From the NCBI GenBank assembly GCA_944392265.1, contig CALXWC010000010.1, positions 1-57,830 on the forward strand: a stretch of DNA of 57,830 bases, in the 5' to 3' direction. The DNA is from an uncultured Alphaproteobacteria bacterium. GTDB taxonomy: Bacteria; Pseudomonadota; Alphaproteobacteria; RF32; CAG-239. Under the pieces are notes generated by a model, which saw nothing but the letters and a program-made list of their open reading frames with translations, did no database searches and had not been told where the DNA came from. Within the stretch, counting starts at the first letter, position 1. Each line of letters starts with the position of its first letter. The translations under genes and the position numbers were made by a program. This document shows positions 20,701 to 27,235 of this stretch, piece after piece.

Positions 20701-21626
20701 ACAAAATGATAAAATAAATAGCCATCGGCAGGTATAATATGCTCGGGATCAAGATTTTTACGAATGGGTTCTTCATTAATCATAAAATGCGGGGTTTGAA
20801 CCAAAAATAATTTTTCATCTTGGGCAAAAAAGCCAACTGTTTTTTGCAAGAAATCTGTTGTCGGAATATGGTCGCAGTCTAAAATCAAAACCAAATCGCC
20901 TTTGGTGGCGACTCTGCGTCCTGCTTCAAAAATGCCTTCTTTATTTTGCTTTACGTCGCTAAAAGCTCTTCCGAGTAAGGCTTCATTTATCATTCCGGCT
21001 TTGGCCTTGTCTCCATTTTCTCTGGTTAAATAATTTACGCCAAGCTCTTTGGCTTTTTGTTTTAAGGAAAGATGGCGTTGATAAGCTTTTTCTTGTTGTT
21101 TGGGGTTATTTAATATTGATAATCTACCCCCGTCATTTAAAATGTAGATATTTACCAAATCTGCCGGATAATCCAAGTTTTTGCAAGCAGTTGCCGTTAT
21201 CATGGCAATGTCTTCATCTTCATTATATGTGGGAATAAAGATATCTACACTTGGCAATTTTTGAGGAAGCGGCGGTGTTTGTCTGTCTTTAGGATATAAA
21301 TTAACCGCAATGCCTATAAAATATACAACCGCGCTGTATACTTCCGCAAAAAATAGAATCAAGGCTAATACTAAAGAGATGTTGTTGTCAAAATGGAGGG
21401 TATAAAGGGAACGAAAAACAATATATCTTAAAGAAACAAAAGAAATAATAATTAAAAATAAGACTCGCTGAAATAAACTATTTTGCTTTCTCGTAAACAT
21501 TAACAGAGCGGCACACAGCGTTAGCATCCAACCACTATATTCATGCGTGGGTTCTGCCGACAAGACGGCAAATAAGATTAAAACAGCCAATAATAAAAGC
21601 AAAAATGCGGTTCTTATTTTTTTCAC
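17730..21626 (-). CDS. bcsAB: Cellulose synthase BcsA-BcsB fusion
   Basis: A 1298-residue fusion like AcsAB of acetic acid bacteria. Residues 1-690 are BcsA: membrane helices, a GT-2 glycosyltransferase with the UDP-binding DCDHIPT near 250, the catalytic TED near 344 (ITEDCETALKL) and the QxxRW acceptor motif near 384 (QKSRWCKGM), then more helices. The region that should be PilZ (about 580-690) lacks both c-di-GMP motifs: RxxxR is replaced by KKKKYKNY, and DxSxxG by RLSVSE. Residues 720-1298 are BcsB, a periplasmic carbohydrate-binding partner with a final membrane anchor. The start is GTG 21626, after GGAAGGAAA. No bcsZ cellulase or diguanylate cyclase is adjacent. Confidence 0.9.
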   Translation of the reverse strand: MKKIRTAFLLLLLAVLILFAVLSAEPTHEYSGWMLTLCAALLMFTRKQNSLFQRVLFLIIISFVSLRYIVFRSLYTLHFDNNISLVLALILFFAEVYSAVVYFIGIAVNLYPKDRQTPPLPQKLPSVDIFIPTYNEDEDIAMITATACKNLDYPADLVNIYILNDGGRLSILNNPKQQEKAYQRHLSLKQKAKELGVNYLTRENGDKAKAGMINEALLGRAFSDVKQNKEGIFEAGRRVATKGDLVLILDCDHIPTTDFLQKTVGFFAQDEKLFLVQTPHFMINEEPIRKNLDPEHIIPADGYLFYHFVQRSLDRWNAAFFCGSAAILKRSILQENGGLEGDTITEDCETALKLHSKGYNSVFVDKPMVAGLETENFESFIGQKSRWCKGMLQILLLKNPAFIKGLSFMQRLSYLNSCLFWLFPIFRYIFVLAPLVVLYFGINIYNATLWQVLNYALPHLVCSGMVVYYLYPKARGFLFSEILETVQMIYLLPSIISVLLSPKKPTFNITPKGLVEDKDYISVRILSFLFLQALVIGGFFRGWYIYEHNPTSSDIIYLTEFWNLFNFVILMSCIGVMWEKKKKYKNYSIPLKEPETVLINDFDAKLVRLSVSEIELTFPNDYVMEEGKEYEIKDQNGSKTKITVVEQKKEKILAKINEPLSKDNIRFVFGNSQRWQNVYHSYVKHFSKIPVGLYILMKSFRNCWSITRSYFKFVFAAFILSGAATSYAATYEQPLNELKHHDYTYFNNVLGSSGIPFYVSPRWNINSAKMVIEYEKTTKLKDENITFAPKFRGKNIPYIRENNKLVLDLPVKNFARGENEVLLSVQIKAPAKNCNLGEEQVILDLKKSYVVMDYQPLPINKKQDLAFSDVFDKYEHTPIKLNMVVENLNLDKLSQLTNFASALAVGVKDREIDLKLGNKALDGYDNIYLPEAKNMADKDFVQNNTLITDFTKIPSSEQNILKQDHIYTFKELGFANYMFKRSKEQKAFVFKIPSQTYLAPNQYVELELDLVSGNYLKEGSKLDVFVNDEKVSEIRLKNTEGQKIEKYKVSFRASLLKKGENKILFFADIKAQDSETNCLENKNEGVFVTLFNNSTLKIPPLGLLVELPNMKYIFNDAYPFASPMDIYMEKLNNQSAEAVISFNAYLAQKGGNPSQKLTFYIGKPDYKGKNIIFFAEDKTLPDNILKISQKFIGKRNLQITLQAKDYAQMNNGLALLWQKGDMENINGDTLEADTDNQEIIAYNTAEHKEINSDVGIDDDLSFLSNNNRVLFNVLIFVFLFATAGWMYIILKGLDNENK

Positions 21627-21650
21627 GGTCTTTCCTTCCCTAAAAAAAAA

Positions 21651-21665
21651 ACACTTAATAAGTGT
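21651..21665. repeat. Inverted repeat in the bcsAB leader
   Basis: ACACTTA-A-TAAGTGT, a perfect 7-bp inverted repeat 25 bases upstream of the bcsAB start codon. It could be a repressor site or a leader hairpin. Nothing else shows which. Confidence 0.35.
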
Positions 21666-21807
21666 AATTTAACAACTCTAACATTTTTTTCAAGGAAATA
21701 AAAAGCCCCTTGCATAAAGCTAAAAAAGCTTTTCCGAATCTTATAATAATATTGATTAGGAAGATGTCTTATGATGTTGAATTCATAAATTTGTTATAAG
21801 TCGCTCG

Positions 21808-21879
21808 CCCAAACGAAACTAAGTACAAAAAAACTCCGCAAAAGCGGAGTTTTCTTAAAATGGTGAGCGCGTCGGGATT
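21808..21879. repeat. Direct repeat copy 1: tRNA-Lys 3' end plus terminator
   Basis: This 72-base stretch repeats 22027-22101 almost exactly. It contains the CCA end and part of the T-arm of tRNA-Lys, the tRNA terminator hairpin (CTCCGC-AAAA-GCGGAG) and about 25 bases beyond. The copies differ mainly by one base (AAGTAC/AAGCAC) and by the lengths of A and T runs. Such 3'-tRNA duplications arise as attachment sites of integrating elements or by local duplication. Confidence 0.85.
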
Positions 21880-22026
21880 ACGCAACGCTGTTGCTCGTTG
21901 CTTTGGCATCTAAGCTCGGTTCGGTCGCTATTGCTTCCCTTCCTTGCTAAGATGTTACAAAGAGCTTGCAGATAAAAAGGCAAAGCCTTTTGCCTTTTTA
22001 CTTAGCGCTCCCTTACGGGTTCGAAT
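21880..22026. other. 147-base spacer between the tRNA-Lys repeats
   Basis: No ORF is visible. It contains a perfect 11-bp hairpin (AAAAAGGCAAA / TTTGCCTTTTT at 21974-21999) that looks like an intrinsic terminator, an imperfect CATCTAAGC/GCTAAGATG pair, and a GGTTCGAATCC T-loop-like string at 22018-22028 next to repeat copy 2. Apart from these, 21627-22082 holds only the bcsAB leader. Confidence 0.5.
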
Positions 22027-22101
22027 CCCAAACGAAACTAAGCACAAAAAAAAACTCCGCAAAAGCGGAGTTTTTCTTAAAATGGTGAGCGCGTCGGGAT
22101 T
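22027..22101. repeat. Direct repeat copy 2: overlaps the real tRNA-Lys 3' end and its terminator
   Basis: The functional copy of the repeat at 21808-21879. It runs from the distal flank through the terminator into the acceptor stem and part of the T-arm of tRNA-Lys (22083-22101). Confidence 0.85.
22044..22077 (-). terminator. Terminator of tRNA-Lys
   Basis: AAAAACTCCGC (22050-22060) pairs with GCGGAGTTTTT (22065-22075) around an AAAA loop, a few bases past the tRNA 3' end. A/T runs on both sides make it bidirectional. Confidence 0.8.
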
Positions 22102-22158
22102 CGAACCCGAGACCCTTTGATTAAAAGTCAAATGCTCTACCAGCTGAGCTACGCACCC
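22083..22158 (-). tRNA. tRNA-Lys (anticodon TTT)
   Basis: Read on the minus strand it begins GGGTGCGTAGCTCAG and ends in an encoded CCA, 76 bases in all. The acceptor stem GGGTGCG/CGCGCTC pairs fully with one G-U. The anticodon loop CTTTTAA gives UUU, and the T-arm is TCGGG-TTCGAAT-CCCGA. A strong promoter lies just upstream and a terminator just downstream, so it is a single-gene transcript. Confidence 0.97.
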
Positions 22159-22179
22159 GTTGCCTTAACAACGAGGGAA

Positions 22180-22208
22180 TATATATCTGATAAAAAAATG
22201 GATGTCAA
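22180..22208 (-). promoter_or_regulatory. Promoter of tRNA-Lys
   Basis: TTGACA (22208-22203), a 17-base spacer and TATATA (22185-22180) on the minus strand. The predicted start is about 15 bases before the tRNA 5' end. Confidence 0.75.
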
Positions 22209-22324
22209 CATAAAAAAATAAAAAATTATAAAAAAAATTTTTATGCAATTTTGTAGTATATTTATTAATAATTTTATGATATTGTATTTTACAGATTTAA
22301 TTAAGTAAAAAATAGAGGCAAATA

Positions 22325-22636
22325 ATGGCTAACGATATTGTAACGGAAAAAGAAACTGAATTTAATATTTTGCAAAACGCCGCAGGAGAAATTATGATTT
22401 TGATTTCTGCTCGCAGAGGTGGTCCTGAAAATCCTCGTTTTGTATTTGATGGTCAAACCAGTGCTTTACTTTATCGAAACCGTGAAAACGCAATTGTTTT
22501 AGAAGGAATTGACCCTAAAGCAAAGTCTCCGCTCCAATCTGTGGATGAAGTTTTGGTGGTTGAGTTAGATAATGACGAAGTTGCCAGAGAATATATGGTT
22601 CCGTTGCGTGTGGTCAAAAAATCAGTAGCTATCTAA
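22325..22636 (+). CDS. Small protein of unknown function
   Basis: A 103-residue soluble, acidic protein that I cannot assign to a family. It is mostly alternating hydrophobic/polar strands (EIMILISAR, VLVVELDNDEVAREYMVPLRVV), which suggests a small beta-sheet fold. There is no signal peptide or membrane segment. GAGGCAA precedes the ATG at good distance. It is monocistronic and its terminator is shared with the convergent queH gene. Length, start signal and codon usage like the neighbours support a real gene. Confidence 0.7.
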   Translation: MANDIVTEKETEFNILQNAAGEIMILISARRGGPENPRFVFDGQTSALLYRNRENAIVLEGIDPKAKSPLQSVDEVLVVELDNDEVAREYMVPLRVVKKSVAI

Positions 22637-22665
22637 AAAAAAGGAGTTTCAAAACTCCTTTTTTT
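22636..22665. terminator. Bidirectional terminator between the small gene and queH
   Basis: AAAAGGAGTTT-CA-AAACTCCTTTT, flanked by A and T runs, sits between two converging stop codons and can serve both genes. Confidence 0.85.
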
Positions 22666-23194
22666 ATCTTGGCTTGCAACCACAATAATCTTGATTATAT
22701 AAGTTTAATTCCTTAATCAGCTGCATGCGAATCTCTTGCATGCCGTTTTTTCTACCCTCAATATGCACATAAGGTACATTTGTTTCTTCACTGGCTTTTT
22801 GTGCCATCTCATTCACCTGATTGAGATTCTTATATCTGGAAACACCTAAAACAGAAGCCACAGCCGTAAAACCGTTTGCTTTGGCATATTCCATCACTCT
22901 TTTTAGGCGAAGATGAAAACATATTGAGCATCGGCTTCCCCTCTCCGGTTCATTTTCCAAACCTTGTGTTGCCTCACACCAACGCTCATTATCATATTCT
23001 AATTCAATAAACGGGACTTGATATAAATCACAAACGCGTTTGTTTTCATCGCATCTTTTTTGATATTCTGAAAGCGGCCTAATGTTGGGATTATAAAACA
23101 CAACGGCAAAATTTGTTTTTTCTTCTGCCATTTTCTTTATAACCGCACAGGAACACGGCGCACAACAAGAAAGTAATAAAATTTTTTCTTCCAT
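22664..23194 (-). CDS. queH: Epoxyqueuosine reductase QueH
   Basis: A 176-residue QueH (DUF208) protein, the non-cobalamin enzyme for the last step of queuosine synthesis: reduction of epoxyqueuosine to queuosine in the wobble position of tRNAs with GUN anticodons. The metal/FeS cysteines are visible: CCAPC at residues 10-14, the ERGSRCSICFHLRL segment in the middle, and a final DYCGC near the C-terminus. The length is typical. It stands alone, and no other queuosine gene is in the window. The ribosome-binding site AAGGAGAA precedes the ATG. Confidence 0.93.
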   Translation of the reverse strand: MEEKILLLSCCAPCSCAVIKKMAEEKTNFAVVFYNPNIRPLSEYQKRCDENKRVCDLYQVPFIELEYDNERWCEATQGLENEPERGSRCSICFHLRLKRVMEYAKANGFTAVASVLGVSRYKNLNQVNEMAQKASEETNVPYVHIEGRKNGMQEIRMQLIKELNLYNQDYCGCKPR

Positions 23195-23252
23195 ATTTTC
23201 TCCTTGTGTTTTTTTCTACCTCATATTTACAAAAATTCAATATTTTTATGCT

Positions 23253-24017
23253 GTGATTATATGTATGAAGTTAGAACACAATTGGCTCATATATCTTATT
23301 TTAGCTGTTTTGATTATATTTATTATCAAGACGCTTCAATATTATTATCTTTTATATCAGGAAAAAAAGAGAAAATCTTTTCAAAAAATTGATGAACAAA
23401 TCCGCTATGAAATTGATGATGCCATCGCCTTTTTAGAAGACGGAATCGGAAAAAATCTGAGCGAAGATAAGAAAAGAGCCTTTAACTTATTAATTATTAC
23501 ACATCTCAAAAAGTCTGAAAGAAAAAATAAAGAAGCAATAAAAAAACTTATTCGTGAAGAAATTGAAAAACAACAAACAGAAACAAAAAAACAACTGCAA
23601 AGACAAGCTATTAAGCAAATTATAAAAGATGCCTTCTTTACTTTCAGAATGGAATTTTTTCGTAGAGTAAAAAAGGTTATTGCCACGGCAAAATCTACAC
23701 CCAAAACTAAAAACAGCCGTATTCAAGAACAAAGGAAGCGTGAAGCCGAAGAAAACAGACGGCGTCAAAGAGAACAACAAGAAAAAGAGCGTTCCGAATC
23801 AGAAAAACGCAAAAATGAACAAGAACGCCAAAAAGAAAACGAAGAACATATACGTCGTGTTCGTGAAAAAGAAGAAGCCCTAGAAAAAGAGCGTCAAGAA
23901 CAAGAGCAAAGACGAAAAGAAGAACAAGAACGCGAACAAAAGCGCCAAGAAAAACAAAAACAACAGGCTGAACAAGCCGCAAAGGCTGCCGCCGTTGGTG
24001 GCAGAGGCGGAAGATAA
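23253..24017 (+). CDS. Membrane-anchored, highly charged coiled-coil protein
   Basis: About 254 residues from GTG 23253, with an ATG at 23265 as the alternative start. One N-terminal membrane helix (about 10-28) is followed by about 220 residues dominated by Lys, Glu, Gln and Arg. From about 145 these form a nearly continuous KR/E/Q heptad helix, ending in Ala-rich sequence and GGRGGR. It looks like a TolA-like or cytoskeleton-like rod anchored at the inner membrane, but no domain is recognisable and low complexity would make database hits unreliable. It ends 1 base before the stop of the convergent ABC-F gene, with no terminator between. Confidence 0.65.
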   Translation: MIICMKLEHNWLIYLILAVLIIFIIKTLQYYYLLYQEKKRKSFQKIDEQIRYEIDDAIAFLEDGIGKNLSEDKKRAFNLLIITHLKKSERKNKEAIKKLIREEIEKQQTETKKQLQRQAIKQIIKDAFFTFRMEFFRRVKKVIATAKSTPKTKNSRIQEQRKREAEENRRRQREQQEKERSESEKRKNEQERQKENEEHIRRVREKEEALEKERQEQEQRRKEEQEREQKRQEKQKQQAEQAAKAAAVGGRGGR

Positions 24018-24018
24018 A

Positions 24019-25860
24019 TTATTCCAAACTTTGGAGTTCTTCAGAAAGCTGCATCCAATAATTTTCTGTTTTTTCAATATTATTTTGCAAATAAGCAAAA
24101 TCTTTTTGCAAATTTATCAGCTCGTTTGTATCGGTTGTTAAAGTAAATTTTTCTTCCAAAATCTTTTTTTCTTCTTCTAACTTATTCAAAAGTTTTTCTT
24201 GTTTCTTAATTTCTGAATTTAAGAATTTGATTTTGTTATAATTATTTACTTTTTCTGTCTTGTCTTCTTTCTTTTCTTTAGTTTCATTTTTGGCTGGTTT
24301 TACTTCAACCGCCAATAATGAATTTTTATAATCTTCCAAATCACCATCATAGGGTTTGCAAGTATGATTTTTGACCAGCCACAAATCTTCTGCCACGAGT
24401 TCGACCAAATGCAAATCGTGCGTGATTAATAAAACTGCACCGCTATAAGAGTTCAGAGCTTCTATCAAAGCCTCTCTTCCTTCTATATCCAAGTGGTTGG
24501 TCGGCTCATCCAAAATCAGTAAAGACGGGGCTTTTCTGGACATTATGGCAAAAAGCAAACGTGCTTTTTCTCCGCCGGATAATTTAGATATCTCAGTCGT
24601 GGCTTTTTCTTGATTTAGACCAAATGAAGCCAAATGCGCCCTAATTTTGGTTTCGGGAGAATCGGGCATCAGACTTTTTAGATAATCGCAAGGTGTCATA
24701 TCCAAAGGCAACTCTTCAGACTGATGTTGAGCAAAATAACCAATTTCTAATTTTGAAGATTTTATTACTTGGCCGCTAAAAGGTTTTAACTTATCAGATA
24801 GCAACTTGGCAAATGTAGACTTACCGTTACCATTTGCACCTAACAACGCTATTCTGTCTGTGTTAGAAAAGCTCAACTTTAGATTTTTTAGCACCACATT
24901 ATCATCATAGCCCACAGACACATCCTCTATTTTTATTAAAGGAGATGCCAATTTTAAGGGCTCGGGAAAATTAAATGAGCTGGTATATTCGGCTCCCAAC
25001 GGTGCTATTGTTTCCATTTTTTCCAGCATTTTGATACGGCTTTGCGCTTGCTTGGCTTTGGTGGCTTTGTATCTGAATCTATCAATAAAAGACTGGAGAT
25101 GCGCTCTTTGCTTTTCTTGCTTTTCAATCATTTTTGCCTGAACTTCACGCTGCAGGCTTCTGGTTGAGCAAAATGTATCATAATTGCCGTTATAGGTGTT
25201 TAACCTTTGATTTTCAAAATGGATGATATGATTGCACAAATCATTCAAAATATATTTATCGTGACTGATTAAAAGCAAAGTTCCTTTATATTTTTTCAAA
25301 TGGTCTTCCAACCAAATGCTTGATTCCATATCCAAGTGGTTGGTCGGTTCATCCAGAAGCAAAATATCTGATGGCTGAAACAAAGCTGCCGCCAAAGCAA
25401 CTCTCATTCTCCAACCACCGGAAAACTCTTTAATGCTTCTTGAAAAATCTTCGTTCTTAAAACCTAATCCGTTTAATATGGAAGATGCCCTGCCCTCTGC
25501 CGATGATGCTTCTATTAAATTAAGACGCTCATAAATATCTGCTAACTCATGCTCTGAAGCTTGCTCCAGTTTTTGTAATAATGCGCAACGCTCTTCATCT
25601 TGAGATAAGACATAATCCAAAATAGAAATCTCTATATCTTTCATTTCTTGAGCAACAGTCACGATTTTACTTTCTTTGGGAAGAGAGATTTCTCCAAGCT
25701 CGGTTTCAAGCTGGCCTAACAAGGTTTTAAATAGTGTTGACTTACCGCAACCATTTGCACCGACAATACCGACTTTCCAGCCATCTGCAATATGGGCGGA
25801 GGCTTTTTCCAATAAAACCTTATTTCCAATTCGAACCGTTATATCTTGAATATCAATCAT
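24019..25860 (-). CDS. ABC-F family ATPase (YheS/Uup-like)
   Basis: A 613-residue soluble protein with two ABC ATPase domains in tandem and no membrane segment. ABC-F proteins act on the ribosome, adjusting the P-site tRNA to relieve stalling or antibiotic effects. Walker A motifs are GANGCGKST (34-42) and GANGNGKST (about 345). The signatures are FSGGWRMR and LSGGEKAR, and both Walker B segments read DEPTNHLD. The interdomain linker (about 240-300, rich in charged residues) is the P-site interaction motif. A C-terminal coiled coil (about 530-613) resembles Uup and YheS. It is a housekeeping type rather than an obvious resistance gene. Confidence 0.9.
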   Translation of the reverse strand: MIDIQDITVRIGNKVLLEKASAHIADGWKVGIVGANGCGKSTLFKTLLGQLETELGEISLPKESKIVTVAQEMKDIEISILDYVLSQDEERCALLQKLEQASEHELADIYERLNLIEASSAEGRASSILNGLGFKNEDFSRSIKEFSGGWRMRVALAAALFQPSDILLLDEPTNHLDMESSIWLEDHLKKYKGTLLLISHDKYILNDLCNHIIHFENQRLNTYNGNYDTFCSTRSLQREVQAKMIEKQEKQRAHLQSFIDRFRYKATKAKQAQSRIKMLEKMETIAPLGAEYTSSFNFPEPLKLASPLIKIEDVSVGYDDNVVLKNLKLSFSNTDRIALLGANGNGKSTFAKLLSDKLKPFSGQVIKSSKLEIGYFAQHQSEELPLDMTPCDYLKSLMPDSPETKIRAHLASFGLNQEKATTEISKLSGGEKARLLFAIMSRKAPSLLILDEPTNHLDIEGREALIEALNSYSGAVLLITHDLHLVELVAEDLWLVKNHTCKPYDGDLEDYKNSLLAVEVKPAKNETKEKKEDKTEKVNNYNKIKFLNSEIKKQEKLLNKLEEEKKILEEKFTLTTDTNELINLQKDFAYLQNNIEKTENYWMQLSEELQSLE

Positions 25861-25871
25861 GCTATCTTTCC

Positions 25872-25902
25872 ATAAAAAAAGGACCTTGTTTCAGGTCCTT
25901 CT
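25872..25902 (-). terminator. Terminator after the OmpA-like gene
   Basis: AAGGACCT (25879-25886) pairs with AGGTCCTT (25893-25900). On the minus strand it is followed by seven T. It separates the lipoprotein gene from the ABC-F gene downstream. Confidence 0.8.
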
Positions 25903-25905
25903 TTT

Positions 25906-26541
25906 TTAATAGCTAATTAAATTAATTTCAACCCTTCTGTTTTGCTCTCTGCCATAGGCTGTTGTATTAGAGGCAATCGGGTTGGAAGAACCTAAACCGG
26001 AAGCAAAAATTCTACCTGAAGCCACACCTCTTAAGCGCAAATATGTAGCAACAGAGTTTGCTCTTTCAGCAGAAAGCTGATTGTTGTATGCGGCTGTTCC
26101 GGTATTATCTGTATATCCGGTGATTTGAACTTTTGTTTTATCAAATTCATTAATCACTTTAGCAACAGAATCTAAAACTGGTTTGAAGTTTGCTTTGATG
26201 TTAGATTTGTTGGTATCAAAAGTAATATTGCCCGGCATAATCAAAACAATGCTGTTTCCGTTTTTGGCAACTCTAACACCTGTTCCTTCTAACTCTTGAC
26301 GCAATTTTCTGGCTTGCAAATCCATATATCCGCCAACTCCGGCTCCTGATACGGCACCGACACCGGCTCCAATCAAAGCACCTTTTTCACCACCGACCAA
26401 AGCACCAATTCCGGCTCCGGCTGCAGCGCCGATACCTGTTCCCCATGCGGTATTAGAAACTTTGCTTTCGCCTGTATATGGATCTGTTGCGCAGGCATTT
26501 AACATCAATGCCATAATCATTCCAGAAATAAACTTTTTCAT
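25906..26541 (-). CDS. OmpA-family lipoprotein with glycine-zipper segment (YiaD-like)
   Basis: A 211-residue outer-membrane lipoprotein. The signal peptide ends in the lipobox LNAC, so Cys17 should be lipidated. Residues about 35-75 are Gly/Ala repeats (GAAAGAGIGALVGGEKGA), a glycine-zipper membrane-associated stretch. From about 95 an OmpA_C domain has ITGYTDNTG and LSAERANSVATYL, followed by GREQNRRVEI, the residues that bind peptidoglycan diaminopimelate. It tethers the outer membrane to the cell wall. It has its own terminator and lies next to the RHH regulator gene, from which a second terminator separates it. Confidence 0.9.
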   Translation of the reverse strand: MKKFISGMIMALMLNACATDPYTGESKVSNTAWGTGIGAAAGAGIGALVGGEKGALIGAGVGAVSGAGVGGYMDLQARKLRQELEGTGVRVAKNGNSIVLIMPGNITFDTNKSNIKANFKPVLDSVAKVINEFDKTKVQITGYTDNTGTAAYNNQLSAERANSVATYLRLRGVASGRIFASGLGSSNPIASNTTAYGREQNRRVEINLISY

Positions 26542-26591
26542 AACTGCTCCTAAAATTTAACTCTACTTATTGATTTATATTTACTATGTTT

Positions 26592-26625
26592 AAAAAAAAA
26601 TACAACTTGATTTTATCCAAGTTGT
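26592..26625 (-). terminator. Terminator after the ribbon-helix-helix gene
   Basis: ACAACTTG (26602-26609) pairs with CAAGTTGT (26618-26625) and is followed on the minus strand by nine T. Confidence 0.8.
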
Positions 26626-26651
26626 GAATTTTGAAAGACAAAGTAAATATA

Positions 26652-26960
26652 TTATTTTTTCTCAGAAATTTTTTGCAAAACCTTATCTATGGAAGCATAA
26701 TTATCTAAAAGGCCGTGCCCTACTTTTTTATGTCCCTCTTCAGAGGCAGCTTCTCTGAAATAACTCATTAAAAACAATCTGGTGGAATATGTTAAGCCCA
26801 ATTTGTTGGACTTTTTGCTTTCAATCAATTCAATCAAATGGTTTTTAGAAATCTTTTCTATTTTGCAAACTTCGTACAAAGCTTCCCACTCTTGAAGACA
26901 TAATCGCATACTGGTCCTGCGATTATTAATCATAATGATTTTATTCATCAATTTTGTCAT
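26652..26960 (-). CDS. Ribbon-helix-helix DNA-binding protein (RHH_4 type)
   Basis: About 102 residues from ATG 26960; GTG 26972 is an alternative. RRTSMRLCLQEWEALYEVC is the beta strand and first helix of an alphaproteobacterial ribbon-helix-helix domain (RxTSxRLxxxxWxxL). KISKNHLIELIESKK and TYSTRLFLMSYFRE follow in family order. Such proteins dimerise and insert paired beta strands into palindromic operators. The gene is divergent from the flagellar operon. A perfect 9+9 inverted repeat lies about 15 bases upstream of its start, as expected for self-repression. Which genes it controls is not shown. Confidence 0.8.
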   Translation of the reverse strand: MTKLMNKIIMINNRRTSMRLCLQEWEALYEVCKIEKISKNHLIELIESKKSNKLGLTYSTRLFLMSYFREAASEEGHKKVGHGLLDNYASIDKVLQKISEKK

Positions 26961-26973
26961 TCTAAAAACCACT

Positions 26974-26999
26974 AGTATATTATATTTTCCTAATATACT
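26974..26999. promoter_or_regulatory. Operator-like inverted repeat at the ribbon-helix-helix promoter
   Basis: AGTATATTA (26974-26982) and TAATATACT (26991-26999) are perfect inverted copies 8 bases apart. They lie where the promoter of the RHH gene should be and about 175 bases upstream of the sigma-54 promoter of flgI. Spacing and symmetry suit a dimer-binding repressor. Binding by the RHH protein is inference. Confidence 0.5.
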
Positions 27000-27173
27000 T
27001 AATTATACAAAGTGATTATGAAAATACAATTAAAAAAAGAAATTTGAGTCAAAAAAAGTGTATTTTACGCAAAATACACTTTTTTACTTACTATGTTATG
27101 TATTTTGCTTCTTATTACATATTTTATTATGTAAATATATTCTCTTTTTTCCACAAGATATGCTCTACAAAAA

Positions 27174-27190
27174 TTGGCACGGTTTTTGCA
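27174..27190 (+). promoter_or_regulatory. Sigma-54 promoter of the flgI operon
   Basis: TTGGCACGGTTTTTGCA matches the sigma-54 consensus TTGGCACG-N4-TTGCA in full. The invariant GG (27176-27177) and GC (27188-27189) are 12 bases apart. Transcription would start near 27200, about 35 bases before the chosen flgI ATG. RpoN with an enhancer-binding activator would be needed; none is encoded in the window. Confidence 0.85.
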
Positions 27191-27235
27191 TCTTATTTTC
27201 TAGAAAAATTTAATTTTTTTGAAAGTTTGAGCGAT

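Noticed and set aside
23405..24098. Several minus-strand open frames opposite the charged coiled-coil gene
   Set aside because: They are shadows caused by the lack of stop codons opposite K/E/Q-rich coding sequence, and have no ribosome-binding sites or family features.
27044..27235. Longer FlgI start
   Set aside because: The extra 64 residues would be read through the sigma-54 promoter and its leader. A clean signal peptide begins at 27236.
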